The notes beneath the pieces are model-generated. The model saw only the letters and a program-made list of their open reading frames with translations. It had not been told where the DNA came from and searched no databases. 48,755 nt of DNA, from positions 1 to 48,755 of the forward strand of contig JAQIBS010000252.1 of assembly GCA_027858965.1 (NCBI GenBank). The letters run 5' to 3'. A program made the position numbers and the translations under genes. Origin of the DNA: Kiritimatiellia bacterium (GTDB lineage Bacteria; Verrucomicrobiota; Kiritimatiellia; RFP12; UBA1067). Below, piece after piece: positions 33,875 to 43,028 of this stretch; position 1 is the stretch's first letter; each line of letters starts with the position of its first letter.

Positions 33875-34342
33875 TCAGTTTGTCAATGTAAGAGCACTCA
33901 CAAATGCTTCCAGAGACTGTTGCTCTACATCCGTCAGCTTTGAAAGAGGGCTTGCCTGTGCGGCAAAACGGATTGCCTCTTCTCGAAGATATGGATTTCT
34001 ATTCTGCACAAGACCGGCCAGTTCCATCATTTTACGACTGGAAACTCCAAAAACTTTTGAAAGTTTATACACCGCATCAGGTTCCGGTTCATGACGCGGG
34101 TCTTTTTCAAGCTCAAGAACTTCAACAGTGTCAATACCGGCTTCGCTAGCCAACCTCTCAGCATTCCATCCCTTATCGCGTCTCCATAGCTCAACGAACT
34201 GACCTAATGCAATCCGGGATTCAATGCCACCCTCATCTTCTCGCGCACACCAATCAACAGGAGGTGCGCCTGCCCCGATCTCGTCATCGCCTTCAATCAG
34301 AGCACTTTTCTCATACCACTCTTTCGGATAGTTGAGTTTCAT
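33875..34342 (-). CDS. XRE-type HTH protein
   Basis: 155 residues. The Cro-like HTH lies in the middle (about 45-110): LGQFVELWRRDKGWNAERLASE, then VLELEKDPRHEPEP and AVYKLSKVFGV. The N-terminal 40 residues are acidic and may be a flexible region cleaved by the ImmA-type partner. It lies 12 bases after the GNAT gene and 10 before the ImmA-like gene. Confidence 0.8.
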   Translation of the reverse strand: MKLNYPKEWYEKSALIEGDDEIGAGAPPVDWCAREDEGGIESRIALGQFVELWRRDKGWNAERLASEAGIDTVEVLELEKDPRHEPEPDAVYKLSKVFGVSSRKMMELAGLVQNRNPYLREEAIRFAAQASPLSKLTDVEQQSLEAFVSALTLTN

Positions 34343-34354
34343 AATATAACTCCA

Positions 34355-34960
34355 TTACTTCATATTCTGACAAAACAAATCTGCCTGAGATGATGTCATC
34401 TCAAAATAGCACAGATTTTGATGCGTGGATTCCGGCCCCAAACGCTTAAATCCACATTTATTTTCGTAGAACCGCTCAGCCTGAGGCAATGAATGCAATC
34501 CTACGCGTCCCCCATATCCCATCTCACGGCTACTCTCAATGGCCGCTAATATAAAAACTCGTCCCACACCTCGATATTTTACAGGCTTGTTTATTTCAGC
34601 CCGGTTCCAAGGTGCGGTGGAAACAAATTCCACATAAACAACGGGCTTACCAAACTGTTCTTGTATCTTTGCAGACCTAACATTACTGACAATCATCAAT
34701 CCTTGTAGGACACCTTCGCAAACAAGCGCAAACGACTGATAGCTAAGCAGGTGTTCAACCTGTGCCAATTTTTTCTTCCAATTCCAATGTGAATCTTCTG
34801 GTGCATCCTTTAATTTCAAATCACCTGCATGCTTCTTCATCACCGGAACCCACTCGTTGTTCCACATGGCAAGGTGGTCATCAGTTACCTGGTCAAATAG
34901 AGAGGCCTTAACAAAAGTGCTGTTCTCCGTCTTCAGAAGATATACAATGGATTCATTCAT
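34355..34960 (-). CDS. GNAT-fold acetyltransferase, putative toxin
   Basis: 201 residues. Core strands and the acetyl-CoA loop are in VKYRGVGRVFILAAIESSREM (R-G-x-G-R), followed by LHSLPQAERFYENKCGFKRLG. GNAT toxins acetylate aminoacyl-tRNA, and this one overlaps by 4 bases (ATGA) with an RHH gene upstream, the usual antitoxin-toxin arrangement. The roughly 100-residue N-terminal part is longer than in TacT/AtaT proteins (about 160-175), so a metabolic acetyltransferase remains possible. Confidence 0.75.
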   Translation of the reverse strand: MNESIVYLLKTENSTFVKASLFDQVTDDHLAMWNNEWVPVMKKHAGDLKLKDAPEDSHWNWKKKLAQVEHLLSYQSFALVCEGVLQGLMIVSNVRSAKIQEQFGKPVVYVEFVSTAPWNRAEINKPVKYRGVGRVFILAAIESSREMGYGGRVGLHSLPQAERFYENKCGFKRLGPESTHQNLCYFEMTSSQADLFCQNMK

Positions 34961-35169
34961 AAAAAGACTAACTCACTCTTTTCATTCTTTGATTCATCTT
35001 CGACCACAAGCTTCTTACCTGGTTCGATCCGTTCATCGACAGTCTGCAACAAGCGAAGTGCTAATTTCATAACACCTGTTTTGCTCAGGTCCTTTTTCGC
35101 TGCAAGCTGCTCAAGAACAAGCATTTCACGATCCGTTAGATTCAATGTCATAGTACGTTTTGCGCTCAT
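34957..35169 (-). CDS. RHH-type antitoxin-like protein
   Basis: 70 residues from the ATG at 35169. The pattern TMTLNLTDREMLVLEQLAAK, then SKTGVMKLALRLL, fits a ribbon-helix-helix DNA-binding fold; the charged C-terminus (EDESKNEKSELVFL) may bind the GNAT partner. No Shine-Dalgarno is present; see the promoter entry for a leaderless reading. Confidence 0.72.
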   Translation of the reverse strand: MSAKRTMTLNLTDREMLVLEQLAAKKDLSKTGVMKLALRLLQTVDERIEPGKKLVVEDESKNEKSELVFL

Positions 35170-35176
35170 GAGAACC

Positions 35177-35206
35177 AATATATACCCAAAACACCGGTAA
35201 CGTCAA
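35177..35206 (-). promoter_or_regulatory. Predicted leaderless promoter of the RHH-GNAT-XRE-ImmA operon
   Basis: On the minus strand TTGACG (35206-35201), an 18-bp spacer and TATATT (35182-35177) are followed by 7 nt and then the RHH ATG at 35169. Transcription would start at or within a base or two of the ATG, giving a leaderless mRNA. An ACCGGT palindrome lies in the spacer. Confidence 0.55.
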
Positions 35207-35228
35207 CAGTAAAACATTCATTTTTTAG

Positions 35229-35694
35229 CTATTTTTTAGCCATAAAGTCTAAATTAACAAACCGGATGATTTTCACACCGGCTTTTTCAAATAAATCCAG
35301 CTATTCTTCATGTTTACCAACATTGACGACAAAATTCTTTGCCCATGTGCCGAGACAAAGTTCTTTCCGCAGCTTTACCTTCGGGTAATTGAATTTATTC
35401 TCAATCCACTCACTCACTTGCTCTTTACTACATCAGGCATAGTCTACTAATAATCTGGCCCTTCCAAAAACAGATTCCGTGCAACGGAATTGAGTAATGC
35501 GCGGCGAGCGCATTATACGCAATCGGATTGGTAGACACTGAGACCTCTATATGACGGCAGTCATATTTTCCATTCTTTTTGGGTTTAATCGCAAGCAAAT
35601 CTATCTCATGCACACCCAACCTGATACCACGGATAGTGAAATACCCCTGTCGATTCAACCACTCCTCAACAACTTCTTCAGCTAGTAATGCCAT
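35229..35694 (-). pseudogene. PD-(D/E)XK-like nuclease, frameshifted
   Basis: The first 88 codons (35694-35428) read VEEWLNRQGYFTIRGIRLGV then HEIDLLAIKPKK and RHIEVSVSTNP, the Glu...Asp...Glu-x-x pattern of restriction-type nucleases. After a stop the similarity continues in another frame with KEQVSEWIENKFNYPKVKL and WAKNFVVNVGKHEE, a TAG in frame, then LDLFEKAGVKIIRFVNLDFM. One frameshift and one nonsense change therefore break a protein of about 150 residues. GAGGAA precedes the ATG. It follows the 35718-36299 gene by 23 bp. Confidence 0.75.
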
Positions 35695-35717
35695 AACTAA
35701 AGTTCCTCATTTTATCC

Positions 35718-36299
35718 TCAATATTTATTGGGAAAGAATTCCTTGCCTGCCAACCATAGATATATGTCTATTTGACGAAGTGAAAAATCTTTTAATCCAT
35801 AAAACTTTTGGAATACTCTTATGACTCCCAGAAATGCCTCATAGGTTTTCAAATCATCCTTTTTGAAATAACAAAACTTATCCTTCTTTTTAAAATACAT
35901 CAGCATTTTCACAACATATGAATCATAAATTGGATATATCTCGTGTTTGTGATGACTGCAATATTTTGAAGCAAAAGAATAAAAGTTCTTCTTTTTCCCG
36001 CTAATCTCTACAAGTGCTATCTTGTTCACCAAACCAAAGTCGCCATTTTCAAGATCCGAATCAATATTACAGCTCAATATGTGCTTTGCCACAGTATAGG
36101 TGTCATAAATATTGGTACTGTAAAAATCATTCAATGCACTTACTTTCAGTAACACATTTTCGATTCTTGTATTACCGGGACATAATTCGTTAAACAACAA
36201 ACTTAATGACTTTTCTTGAAGGGTATCATTTTCAAGCGTTGTCCATGTTTCCAGAGAGTCATTAACTATTGCTTTACTGGGTTTTGGTGGAAGCTTCAT
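35718..36299 (-). CDS. Uncharacterised protein, helical, glycosylase-like motif
   Basis: 193 residues, mostly helical, with no certain family. Blocks are LSLLFNELCPGNTRIENVLL and NFYSFASKYCSHHKHEIYPI followed by YDSYVVKML. The second resembles a segment of helix-hairpin-helix DNA glycosylase-like proteins, but that is weak. GAGGGA lies 5 nt before the ATG. It is the third gene of the HD-HSP90/HEPN operon. Confidence 0.55.
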   Translation of the reverse strand: MKLPPKPSKAIVNDSLETWTTLENDTLQEKSLSLLFNELCPGNTRIENVLLKVSALNDFYSTNIYDTYTVAKHILSCNIDSDLENGDFGLVNKIALVEISGKKKNFYSFASKYCSHHKHEIYPIYDSYVVKMLMYFKKKDKFCYFKKDDLKTYEAFLGVIRVFQKFYGLKDFSLRQIDIYLWLAGKEFFPNKY

Positions 36300-36377
36300 T
36301 TGTGTCCCTCAAATACTGTTAGTCATTTTTTCAATACGTGCATTTTTATTAACCCTTGTTTATGAAACTCAATAATT

Positions 36378-37256
36378 TCAACCTTTTGTGGACTCACCTT
36401 TTACATCCTTAGTGGGCTTCCCAAACAAAAACACTTGAGTTACATAGTTAAGCAAAGATAGTGATTTGAGACTGTTTGTTTTAGTCCCGTAATCCAGTGA
36501 TTCCCCATGTAAAACCATATGACGATTAAGTCCAGTAAAATCATCTGCCCTCTCTCTTTCTGAAGCCCCTATTGAGGTTGTCACGGCAAGGGGGCTGAAT
36601 ATTGCAGCTTTATATGCATCAGCTGCTATTTTCTTCAAGTAAAGAGCGGTACATGGTTTCTTGTTGTCTTTCATGAATAAATATCCATCAAAGACTTCTT
36701 TGCAAATCCCGTCGGTCTGCGACAGAAAAACTGGAATTGATAAATTATATTCACCTCCGGCATGAGCTTTGAATGCAGATCTTATAATGTGTTCTCTATG
36801 CGGAAATTTATCAATTATATATTTTTCTATTTCGTCTGCTTGATCATCATAGTACTCTATCAATGCATTTTCCGCTTGAGCAATTTCCCCTTCCTCAAAT
36901 GCTTTCTGTAATTTCCAAAGTTCAGTAAAGGGAATTTCGAAATCTAAATACCAACCATGTTCAGCCAACTCTAATAAAGCTCGTTGCATTCTTGGTGGTA
37001 GTTCTTTGAATGCACGTCGGACTACATCAAATGTGGAATTCCAGTCCTTGTAAAAAGCTTTCTGCCAACTACTTATAATTTTTGTATGCTGAGTTAAATC
37101 CTGAAGCTGGTAGGCCAGAGGTTTTATTTTGCAAAAAGTATCCAGCCGCGTTTTATTTTGTTCATTAATTCGCGTTATATGTGATTGCAATCCCGTAGAA
37201 ACTTGTTTCCATTGATTAATATAATTGTTAAGCGGGTTTAATTCGTAATTTTTCAT
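36378..37256 (-). CDS. HEPN-like protein with RX4H motif
   Basis: 292 residues, nearly all helical. The C-terminal block reads DDFTGLNRHMVLHGESLDYG; Arg and His spaced by four residues (about 245 and 250) fit the RX4-6H catalytic motif of HEPN ribonucleases. The rest has long helices (PRMQRALLELAEHGWYLDFE). HEPN proteins are common RNase effectors in defence and toxin systems. It starts 58 bp after the HD-HSP90 stop and 78 bp before the next gene. The family call is by motif, not by search. Confidence 0.6.
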   Translation of the reverse strand: MKNYELNPLNNYINQWKQVSTGLQSHITRINEQNKTRLDTFCKIKPLAYQLQDLTQHTKIISSWQKAFYKDWNSTFDVVRRAFKELPPRMQRALLELAEHGWYLDFEIPFTELWKLQKAFEEGEIAQAENALIEYYDDQADEIEKYIIDKFPHREHIIRSAFKAHAGGEYNLSIPVFLSQTDGICKEVFDGYLFMKDNKKPCTALYLKKIAADAYKAAIFSPLAVTTSIGASERERADDFTGLNRHMVLHGESLDYGTKTNSLKSLSLLNYVTQVFLFGKPTKDVKGESTKG

Positions 37257-37314
37257 CACCCATCCCCCAAAGATTTCTTTTCACGTTTCATAAACACAGC
37301 TATTTTTTCTACAT

Positions 37315-39753
37315 TTAATCAGTCAAGGTTACATCATTGAGGCCTCTAATAAATATTTCATTTTTTGTATTACCTCTTAATACTTTTTTTAGTTCCTCCC
37401 AGTAGTCAGGTGTCACCGAATTTGCAATACTTGAACAAATTTCGAGGGAAAGTCTTTCTTCAAACTTTACCCATTTCTCTGTCATTATGATTTGAGTTCT
37501 CGAAGAATTTAGATCCAAATCCATTTTACCACAAATATCGACTACAATTAGTATTGGAAATGGCCAGTCAAATTTAACTTGATTATTTTGGATTCGCCAA
37601 GATTCTGGAAATAAAGACGAAGGTATGTCTATTCCATGCAAAGACAATCTTGACTGTGATTTAAACAGAAAGTTACAGGAAGAAGATTGATCGATTTGCC
37701 CATTTTCATCAATTGTAATAGAAGTTGTAGATTCGTGTATTTCCTTGCCTCCTGTACTTATACTTTTTTCTAAATTATATGAATCACCTTCTATTTCTAT
37801 CGACTTAGATGTCATCTGAATTTCAGATGTAGGCAAATCATGGCTTTCTAATATTGCAATAACAGCAGACCCAACGAATCCTTTTTCTGTATCACTAAAC
37901 TCAATACTAAATTCTTTAATGTTCTCATGCGCTTTCCATGAATGATTTTTAAGTGTTATAGCGTTGATTTCTTTAAAGCTGTTTTCATCTTTTGTTTTGC
38001 TATGTGACTTGGTTTCAATCTGTATATTAAAAGGAGGATTTGGAATTACATTTTCTACAGATGTTATGAACTCATCTTCGTTCATCCTATCCCATGGGTT
38101 CTTATTTTTTCGAAGATACAGTTTCGTGGATGTGCCTGGAACAGCTCGTTGACCTCGCTTAATCCAAAAGATACTTTCTTGTCCTTCAATTCTTAAATTT
38201 ATTGGCTCGCTAGATTTATGAGGTCCATAAACTCTTCTGGTATCTACGACCAAAGTATCTGCAACCATAAAACACGATAATATGCCGATTCCAAATCTTG
38301 ACGTTGGCGTGAATTGTGCTTTTGACTGTGACTTTAAGTCAAAGAATTCAGACGACTTATAAAAAGAAGATCCTACTTTTGAGTAGTATGAATCAATAAT
38401 ATTTTGATCCATCCCTGTTCCATTGTCAATGATTTCAAGTATATCTTCATGGTTTTCAGTATAGTATTTAATGTGTATTTTTGGTGTATAGTTCGTTTCC
38501 CAACTATTCTCTAGCGCACTTCTAAGTAAACAAGCATCGATTGAATTCTGCAAAAGCTCTCTAAGCGCAACTTCTGGATCACCATATAACTTTGTTCCCA
38601 TCAGCAAATCAATTACTTGATTCTTACTTAGATTAAATTGGGTTTCTCTATATAGATAAATTGGCTTTCCATCAATATCCTTCTTTGTCTCAATTTTTGA
38701 ACGATCAACTTTAAGTGGAATATTAATATTAATTTTCCCATTACGACTTCGGCTAAATTCGTTTATTGTTGAAATAATGTTGTTACATGCACTTAATTCA
38801 TTATCAATTATGTTGCAAAAAGCATGAATAGAAGCCTCAATCGCTGGATGACTGCACTTCGCATGATACTGAATGGTCTTACAATTAATAGTCCATGCTT
38901 CAACAGACCGGTGTTTACTCCACTCTATAATTGAAATTGGGTGCCTTACAAACAAATGAGAATACAAAACGGATGGAGTTCTCTTTGCATCAAAATCAAG
39001 TAGGTCCGAAAGTCTTAGGATAACCGCTACTAATTGTAAGTTTGCATACACTTCAGGTCCACAGAGATAATTTTGGTCTAAATCTAAAATTGAAAGTGGA
39101 TCTTCATTGTGACTAAAGCATACACCTGCAAATTCAACGGTAAGGTCTGTATCTCTATATACTATTTTTTCAAGCCAATCCTTTTTTATAATCTCCCTAG
39201 CACGCTCAGCATGGGTCATTCTAATGTAATCTGCAATAAGGTAGTTTTTTATTAAATCAGCCCCACTGTTGTTTCCCTTGCTAATATAAGCCTCAAGCTT
39301 AGAGATTTGTTCAGGCCTTGATAAATAATATCTCTGAAATTTGTTAAATTCTTTTTCATCAACTTCCCCGTTGAATGCCGGTGAATCATCCCAACCTTTC
39401 TTCCAAGATAGAACGTCCTCCACATCAGGTGCCATTCCAATATCATGAAAAAATGCACTTAGAATTAGCAACATTAATTCGGGCACACTAAGCTTAACAA
39501 TTTGTTCCTGTGAGATCAGCTTCTCCATTAGCATCAAAACTCTAAACAGGTGGTCACCATCATGGAGAGTAAATTCCCCCATGTGCATAAGAATCGTTTT
39601 TGTTCTTTGATAAGCGTAAATCGTTGCGATATCTACGAGCTCTAAAACCTGCTTTCCCGCAGCATCCTCCTCGCATTTTTCCTTTAATGCAATATATATG
39701 TCGCTTTTGTCTAATCGGGTTTGTGTTTCCGCATGCCAATCGTCATGGGTCAT
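37315..39753 (-). CDS. HD-domain / HSP90-type GHKL ATPase fusion
   Basis: 812 residues. The N-terminal HD phosphohydrolase-like domain has LHDGDHLFRVL (about 62-72), ILSAFFHDIGM (about 100) and RLSDLLDFDAKRTPS. The second part is an HSP90/GHKL ATP-binding fold: ALRELLQNSIDAC (N box, about 398), DNGTGMD (G1, about 439) and SRFGIGILSCFMVAD (G2, about 488). The remaining roughly 300 residues resemble the middle/client part of HtpG-like proteins, with SRTQIIMTE as in HSP90 middle domains. AGGAG precedes the ATG at 39753. A sensor-chaperone linked to the HEPN gene downstream is a reasonable idea, not shown. Confidence 0.85.
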   Translation of the reverse strand: MTHDDWHAETQTRLDKSDIYIALKEKCEEDAAGKQVLELVDIATIYAYQRTKTILMHMGEFTLHDGDHLFRVLMLMEKLISQEQIVKLSVPELMLLILSAFFHDIGMAPDVEDVLSWKKGWDDSPAFNGEVDEKEFNKFQRYYLSRPEQISKLEAYISKGNNSGADLIKNYLIADYIRMTHAERAREIIKKDWLEKIVYRDTDLTVEFAGVCFSHNEDPLSILDLDQNYLCGPEVYANLQLVAVILRLSDLLDFDAKRTPSVLYSHLFVRHPISIIEWSKHRSVEAWTINCKTIQYHAKCSHPAIEASIHAFCNIIDNELSACNNIISTINEFSRSRNGKININIPLKVDRSKIETKKDIDGKPIYLYRETQFNLSKNQVIDLLMGTKLYGDPEVALRELLQNSIDACLLRSALENSWETNYTPKIHIKYYTENHEDILEIIDNGTGMDQNIIDSYYSKVGSSFYKSSEFFDLKSQSKAQFTPTSRFGIGILSCFMVADTLVVDTRRVYGPHKSSEPINLRIEGQESIFWIKRGQRAVPGTSTKLYLRKNKNPWDRMNEDEFITSVENVIPNPPFNIQIETKSHSKTKDENSFKEINAITLKNHSWKAHENIKEFSIEFSDTEKGFVGSAVIAILESHDLPTSEIQMTSKSIEIEGDSYNLEKSISTGGKEIHESTTSITIDENGQIDQSSSCNFLFKSQSRLSLHGIDIPSSLFPESWRIQNNQVKFDWPFPILIVVDICGKMDLDLNSSRTQIIMTEKWVKFEERLSLEICSSIANSVTPDYWEELKKVLRGNTKNEIFIRGLNDVTLTD

Positions 39754-40106
39754 ATGCACTCCTCTGTATTGTTTAAATTTTGTTTGGTGCTGTCGGATTT
39801 AGGTCGCCTGTAGCCGCTGTTTGCAGGCGCATTGGGATTGTGCATTAACATGTTAAAAACAAGAAATCAACTCTCATCTTTACTACACAAATCGCATCAA
39901 ATGACAACCCTAGGGGTTGCACGACAAATTCAATGTCAAATGTCGAAATACGCGCCCTATACCCGTTCATACGCGACAGTCTTCTCATGAAATATTAGCT
40001 TTAGCCTGTCAATCTGAAGCAAAGCAAAAAAGAAAATCAGTCATAGTATTCTTAACCATCCATTTGTACTCCTTTCCTGCATTACAATTAAAAGAATTCT
40101 ACAACA
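39754..40106. other. Intergenic region between HD-HSP90 and SMC genes
   Basis: 353 bp. It contains CGCCTG...CAGGCG (about 39804-39828), a possible hairpin for the promoter region, and CAACCCTAGGGGTTG (39904-39918), a near-perfect palindrome. No gene was seen. Confidence 0.45.
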
Positions 40107-42728
40107 TTAGCTGAGCACGGCATCAAGCAGTTCTAATAATGTCACGATTTCGCCTACCACATGCCGGTCAAATTCCTCCCGTCCCGATTCTTCATGAGTC
40201 CCTTTGTTCAAGTACCGCCATTCTCGAGAATCACCATCGATGCCCAGCAGATCATCAACATGCTTTAAAACCATGCTCTTATTTAACGCACTAAAATCCG
40301 TTTTAGCGATTTTCGACCTGAGTTGCTCAGTCAAATTACGAAGCCCAATTGGAGCGGTTGCAGAGCACATTTTTATACTCAAATTACCATTACCATATTT
40401 ACGTACATACACCCATAGTTTCCCTTTTGATAGAGACTCTAAAGCTTTTCGTGATTTATCTAAGGAATCTCTGATTTCATTTTTGTCAAAGTGGGAGCGG
40501 GATGCGATGATATAGTTGCGTGGTGTACAATTAAAATCTACTCGAATATGAGATTCATCCTTTTTTGGCAAAAAAACAAAAGTTTTGGATTTTTCAACTC
40601 TCTCAGCTGAAAGCAGGTTTTGGATATCTTTAAAAAACTCCTCACCATGACAAGCCAATACTAACTGCTTATTTTCAAAGAAATCATCTTCAAACAATGT
40701 TCTCCTAATAGCCTCACGATGATCATCATCAATCGCGTTAACCGGATCATCAAAAATCAGAAGCGGACAATTTTCCTTAATGTTTTTTGCAGCCAATATA
40801 GCCAAACCAATACAGCGAATGTGTCCTTCGCTCAGAACATGAAGTGCATCAAAGAAAATTTCTGGATTACCTTGAAACGATATTTGCATTCTCTGATTTT
40901 GACTGAGCGGCAAACGAACAGTTGCTAATTGTTCATTCGGTGCATCATAACGATTAAAAGCGTTGAAAAGTATCACCACTAAATTGCTCAAGTCCGCAAC
41001 CAGTTGGGCTGGCAACGCATTTTTATAGGCATTCAGCTTTTGAACAAAAGTGCCATAAGTTCCAACTATTAAATGGTTTTGTGCGACAATCGATTTTTCT
41101 GCTTCTACATCCGTAATAAGCTGGGCATTGTCAGTATCAAATTTTTCAATCGCCTCGTTGGCCTTTTCAATTGCTTTGTTCACCGTTTCTCTGCGTGTCT
41201 GCAGTTTGACTATTTCCGCGGCAAACTCACGAAGCCGTTTAAGTTGTTCTTGTTTTTTGATTCTTTGCTGAGCGGCTTTCTCAATTAGCATGTCGGCATT
41301 TTCAAGCCGCTTAACCTGAATCTCTACGTGCTGCAAAGGGGTAAAGCCGTCTTCTAATTGTTGATGTAGAGACTTCCACCATTCAACATTGAAGGTTTCT
41401 GTGCTTATAACCTGAAAGGCTGAGAGTTGATTGCCTTTGGGAAAATGCGTACAGCAGTTCTTGATGATTTGTAAAAGCTCGGTTAACGACTTATTAATTT
41501 CCTTTATTATCTTTTCAACTGCTTCTTGTAATTCACTTAAGTGCTGAAGCTTCTGTAACTCGCTACTTGCATGTTTGTAGGGATTTACACTTACCTGTGT
41601 TAATAACGTCTGGCAGGCAGGGCACTGATTGGGACTGCTTGTCTGAAGAGCATTCACTGCCTCATAAAGCTGCTTAAAAGAAACCTGCTGGCTGGCGTCT
41701 GTAAGTTTCTGTTGTTTGGCTTTGAGTTCACCTATGTTTGTTTCAATGGATTGTTTCATTGTGTCAAGGTCTGCAATTGTCAGATTGCTTTTCATGCCAA
41801 TCGGTTTTTGCAATTCCGACTCAAGTCTATTTATCAACCCCGGATTTTCGGCACTCTCACTTAACTCAGAGATCAGTTGAGAAAAAGAGCACTCTTCACG
41901 ATACTGCTTTGCTAGCTCTTTTTCCTCATCACCCAGTAACTTTAATTCTTCAGGAATTGTCTCTAACTGCTGCTTGAAACCGGCAAGTGCATGACGTTTT
42001 TCTTCCACTTTCTTTGCTTTGATACCTTCGAGATCAATATATTTTCCGCCCATATCATGGGTGAAGTTTCGGACAAATTCATTGAAAGCATCAAGGCCAA
42101 ATAGGGTAGCAATCAATTCTGTTTGTTTGGCCGGGGCCTGAGCTGCAATGCACGAGAAATTGTCAATGCGATTCTTTTCAACAAAGCAAAATCGATATAA
42201 GGCTTCATTGGCAGAAACAGGAATATCTTGTCCCTGATTATCCGTACCCACAAGAATTGGTGCTTGAAGGGTGTTGGTATGGGCGTTTTTAAGATAGTCA
42301 TATTGATTATTAAATCGTTTACTCTCGGCTTCAGACACACTCCCCAACAACCCATATTCCAATGCCTCACAAAAGCTGGATTTACCGGTACCGTTAGGAC
42401 CGTAAATAAGTACCAAACGACTGGCTAGATCAAACTCTTCCTGCCGTGAGAACCCACGAAACGGGCCAACTTCAAGACTTTTGAGTTGAGTAATTTGACA
42501 TGTTTGCGCTGTCTTCTGTTCCGGTGCTAGGTGAATTTCAGCACTGATAGCAGTCCAGTTTTCTTGACACAACTGAACCATTTTTTTGATACGCTGACCT
42601 TGTGCTGTTGAAAGTGGAGTCAAGAGTTCAAAATTTCGCAACACAAGATTTGCTACTTTACGCACATTACCAGACACGTTGTCCCTATTTAATGTTTGCA
42701 AAAAACGCAAATATTCAGCATGAATCAT
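40107..42728 (-). CDS. SMC/Rad50-like ATPase with zinc hook and HEPN-like tail
   Basis: 873 residues. Walker A is LIYGPNGTGKSS (about 109-117), coiled coils run about 230-570 with a CPAC zinc hook (about 367), the signature is LSEGHIRCIGLAIL, and Walker B is LLIFDDPVNAID (about 654). The last roughly 120 residues are helical and contain WRYLNKGTH with Arg and His six residues apart (about 836-843), the RX6H pattern of HEPN domains. RloC anticodon nucleases have the same general plan (Rad50-like ATPase plus HEPN). The N-terminal helical 80 residues are unfamiliar. GGAG lies 8 nt before the ATG. Confidence 0.8.
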   Translation of the reverse strand: MIHAEYLRFLQTLNRDNVSGNVRKVANLVLRNFELLTPLSTAQGQRIKKMVQLCQENWTAISAEIHLAPEQKTAQTCQITQLKSLEVGPFRGFSRQEEFDLASRLVLIYGPNGTGKSSFCEALEYGLLGSVSEAESKRFNNQYDYLKNAHTNTLQAPILVGTDNQGQDIPVSANEALYRFCFVEKNRIDNFSCIAAQAPAKQTELIATLFGLDAFNEFVRNFTHDMGGKYIDLEGIKAKKVEEKRHALAGFKQQLETIPEELKLLGDEEKELAKQYREECSFSQLISELSESAENPGLINRLESELQKPIGMKSNLTIADLDTMKQSIETNIGELKAKQQKLTDASQQVSFKQLYEAVNALQTSSPNQCPACQTLLTQVSVNPYKHASSELQKLQHLSELQEAVEKIIKEINKSLTELLQIIKNCCTHFPKGNQLSAFQVISTETFNVEWWKSLHQQLEDGFTPLQHVEIQVKRLENADMLIEKAAQQRIKKQEQLKRLREFAAEIVKLQTRRETVNKAIEKANEAIEKFDTDNAQLITDVEAEKSIVAQNHLIVGTYGTFVQKLNAYKNALPAQLVADLSNLVVILFNAFNRYDAPNEQLATVRLPLSQNQRMQISFQGNPEIFFDALHVLSEGHIRCIGLAILAAKNIKENCPLLIFDDPVNAIDDDHREAIRRTLFEDDFFENKQLVLACHGEEFFKDIQNLLSAERVEKSKTFVFLPKKDESHIRVDFNCTPRNYIIASRSHFDKNEIRDSLDKSRKALESLSKGKLWVYVRKYGNGNLSIKMCSATAPIGLRNLTEQLRSKIAKTDFSALNKSMVLKHVDDLLGIDGDSREWRYLNKGTHEESGREEFDRHVVGEIVTLLELLDAVLS

Positions 42729-43028
42729 CGGTCATTCTCCTCAGTTTAATTCAAACACGCCTCTTTCAGCACAGCCTGCATGAGTTGTTCGGCATTGGTC
42801 TGATTTTGGGTTATCAGCAACTATAATTGTTTGTATACACAAGTAACCTCCAAGCAATTAGTTCGTAATGAAAACAAACCTTGTTAAAAGTCCTATTACT
42901 TATGCTAAAAGGACTATAACGCACAGTGTGTTTATGCGTCAATGACTATAAGGATACAACGCCGATAATTGTACATCCCCCTATTTTTCATTCGTGCATT
43001 AAAGCCAAAGATATGCAAAAATATCAGT
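42729..43028. other. Divergent regulatory region
   Basis: The 300-bp gap separates the minus-strand SMC gene from the plus-strand DUF488 gene. AGTCCT (42889-42894) and AGGACT (42910-42915) are inverted half-sites. TTGTTA (42881) could be a -35 box, but no matching -10 is convincing. Confidence 0.35.

Noticed and set aside
33875..34342. Phage lysogeny module (CI-like repressor with ImmA)
   Set aside because: XRE plus ImmA can occur in ICE or prophage switches, but no integrase, structural or replication gene is near, and the operon also includes RHH and GNAT.
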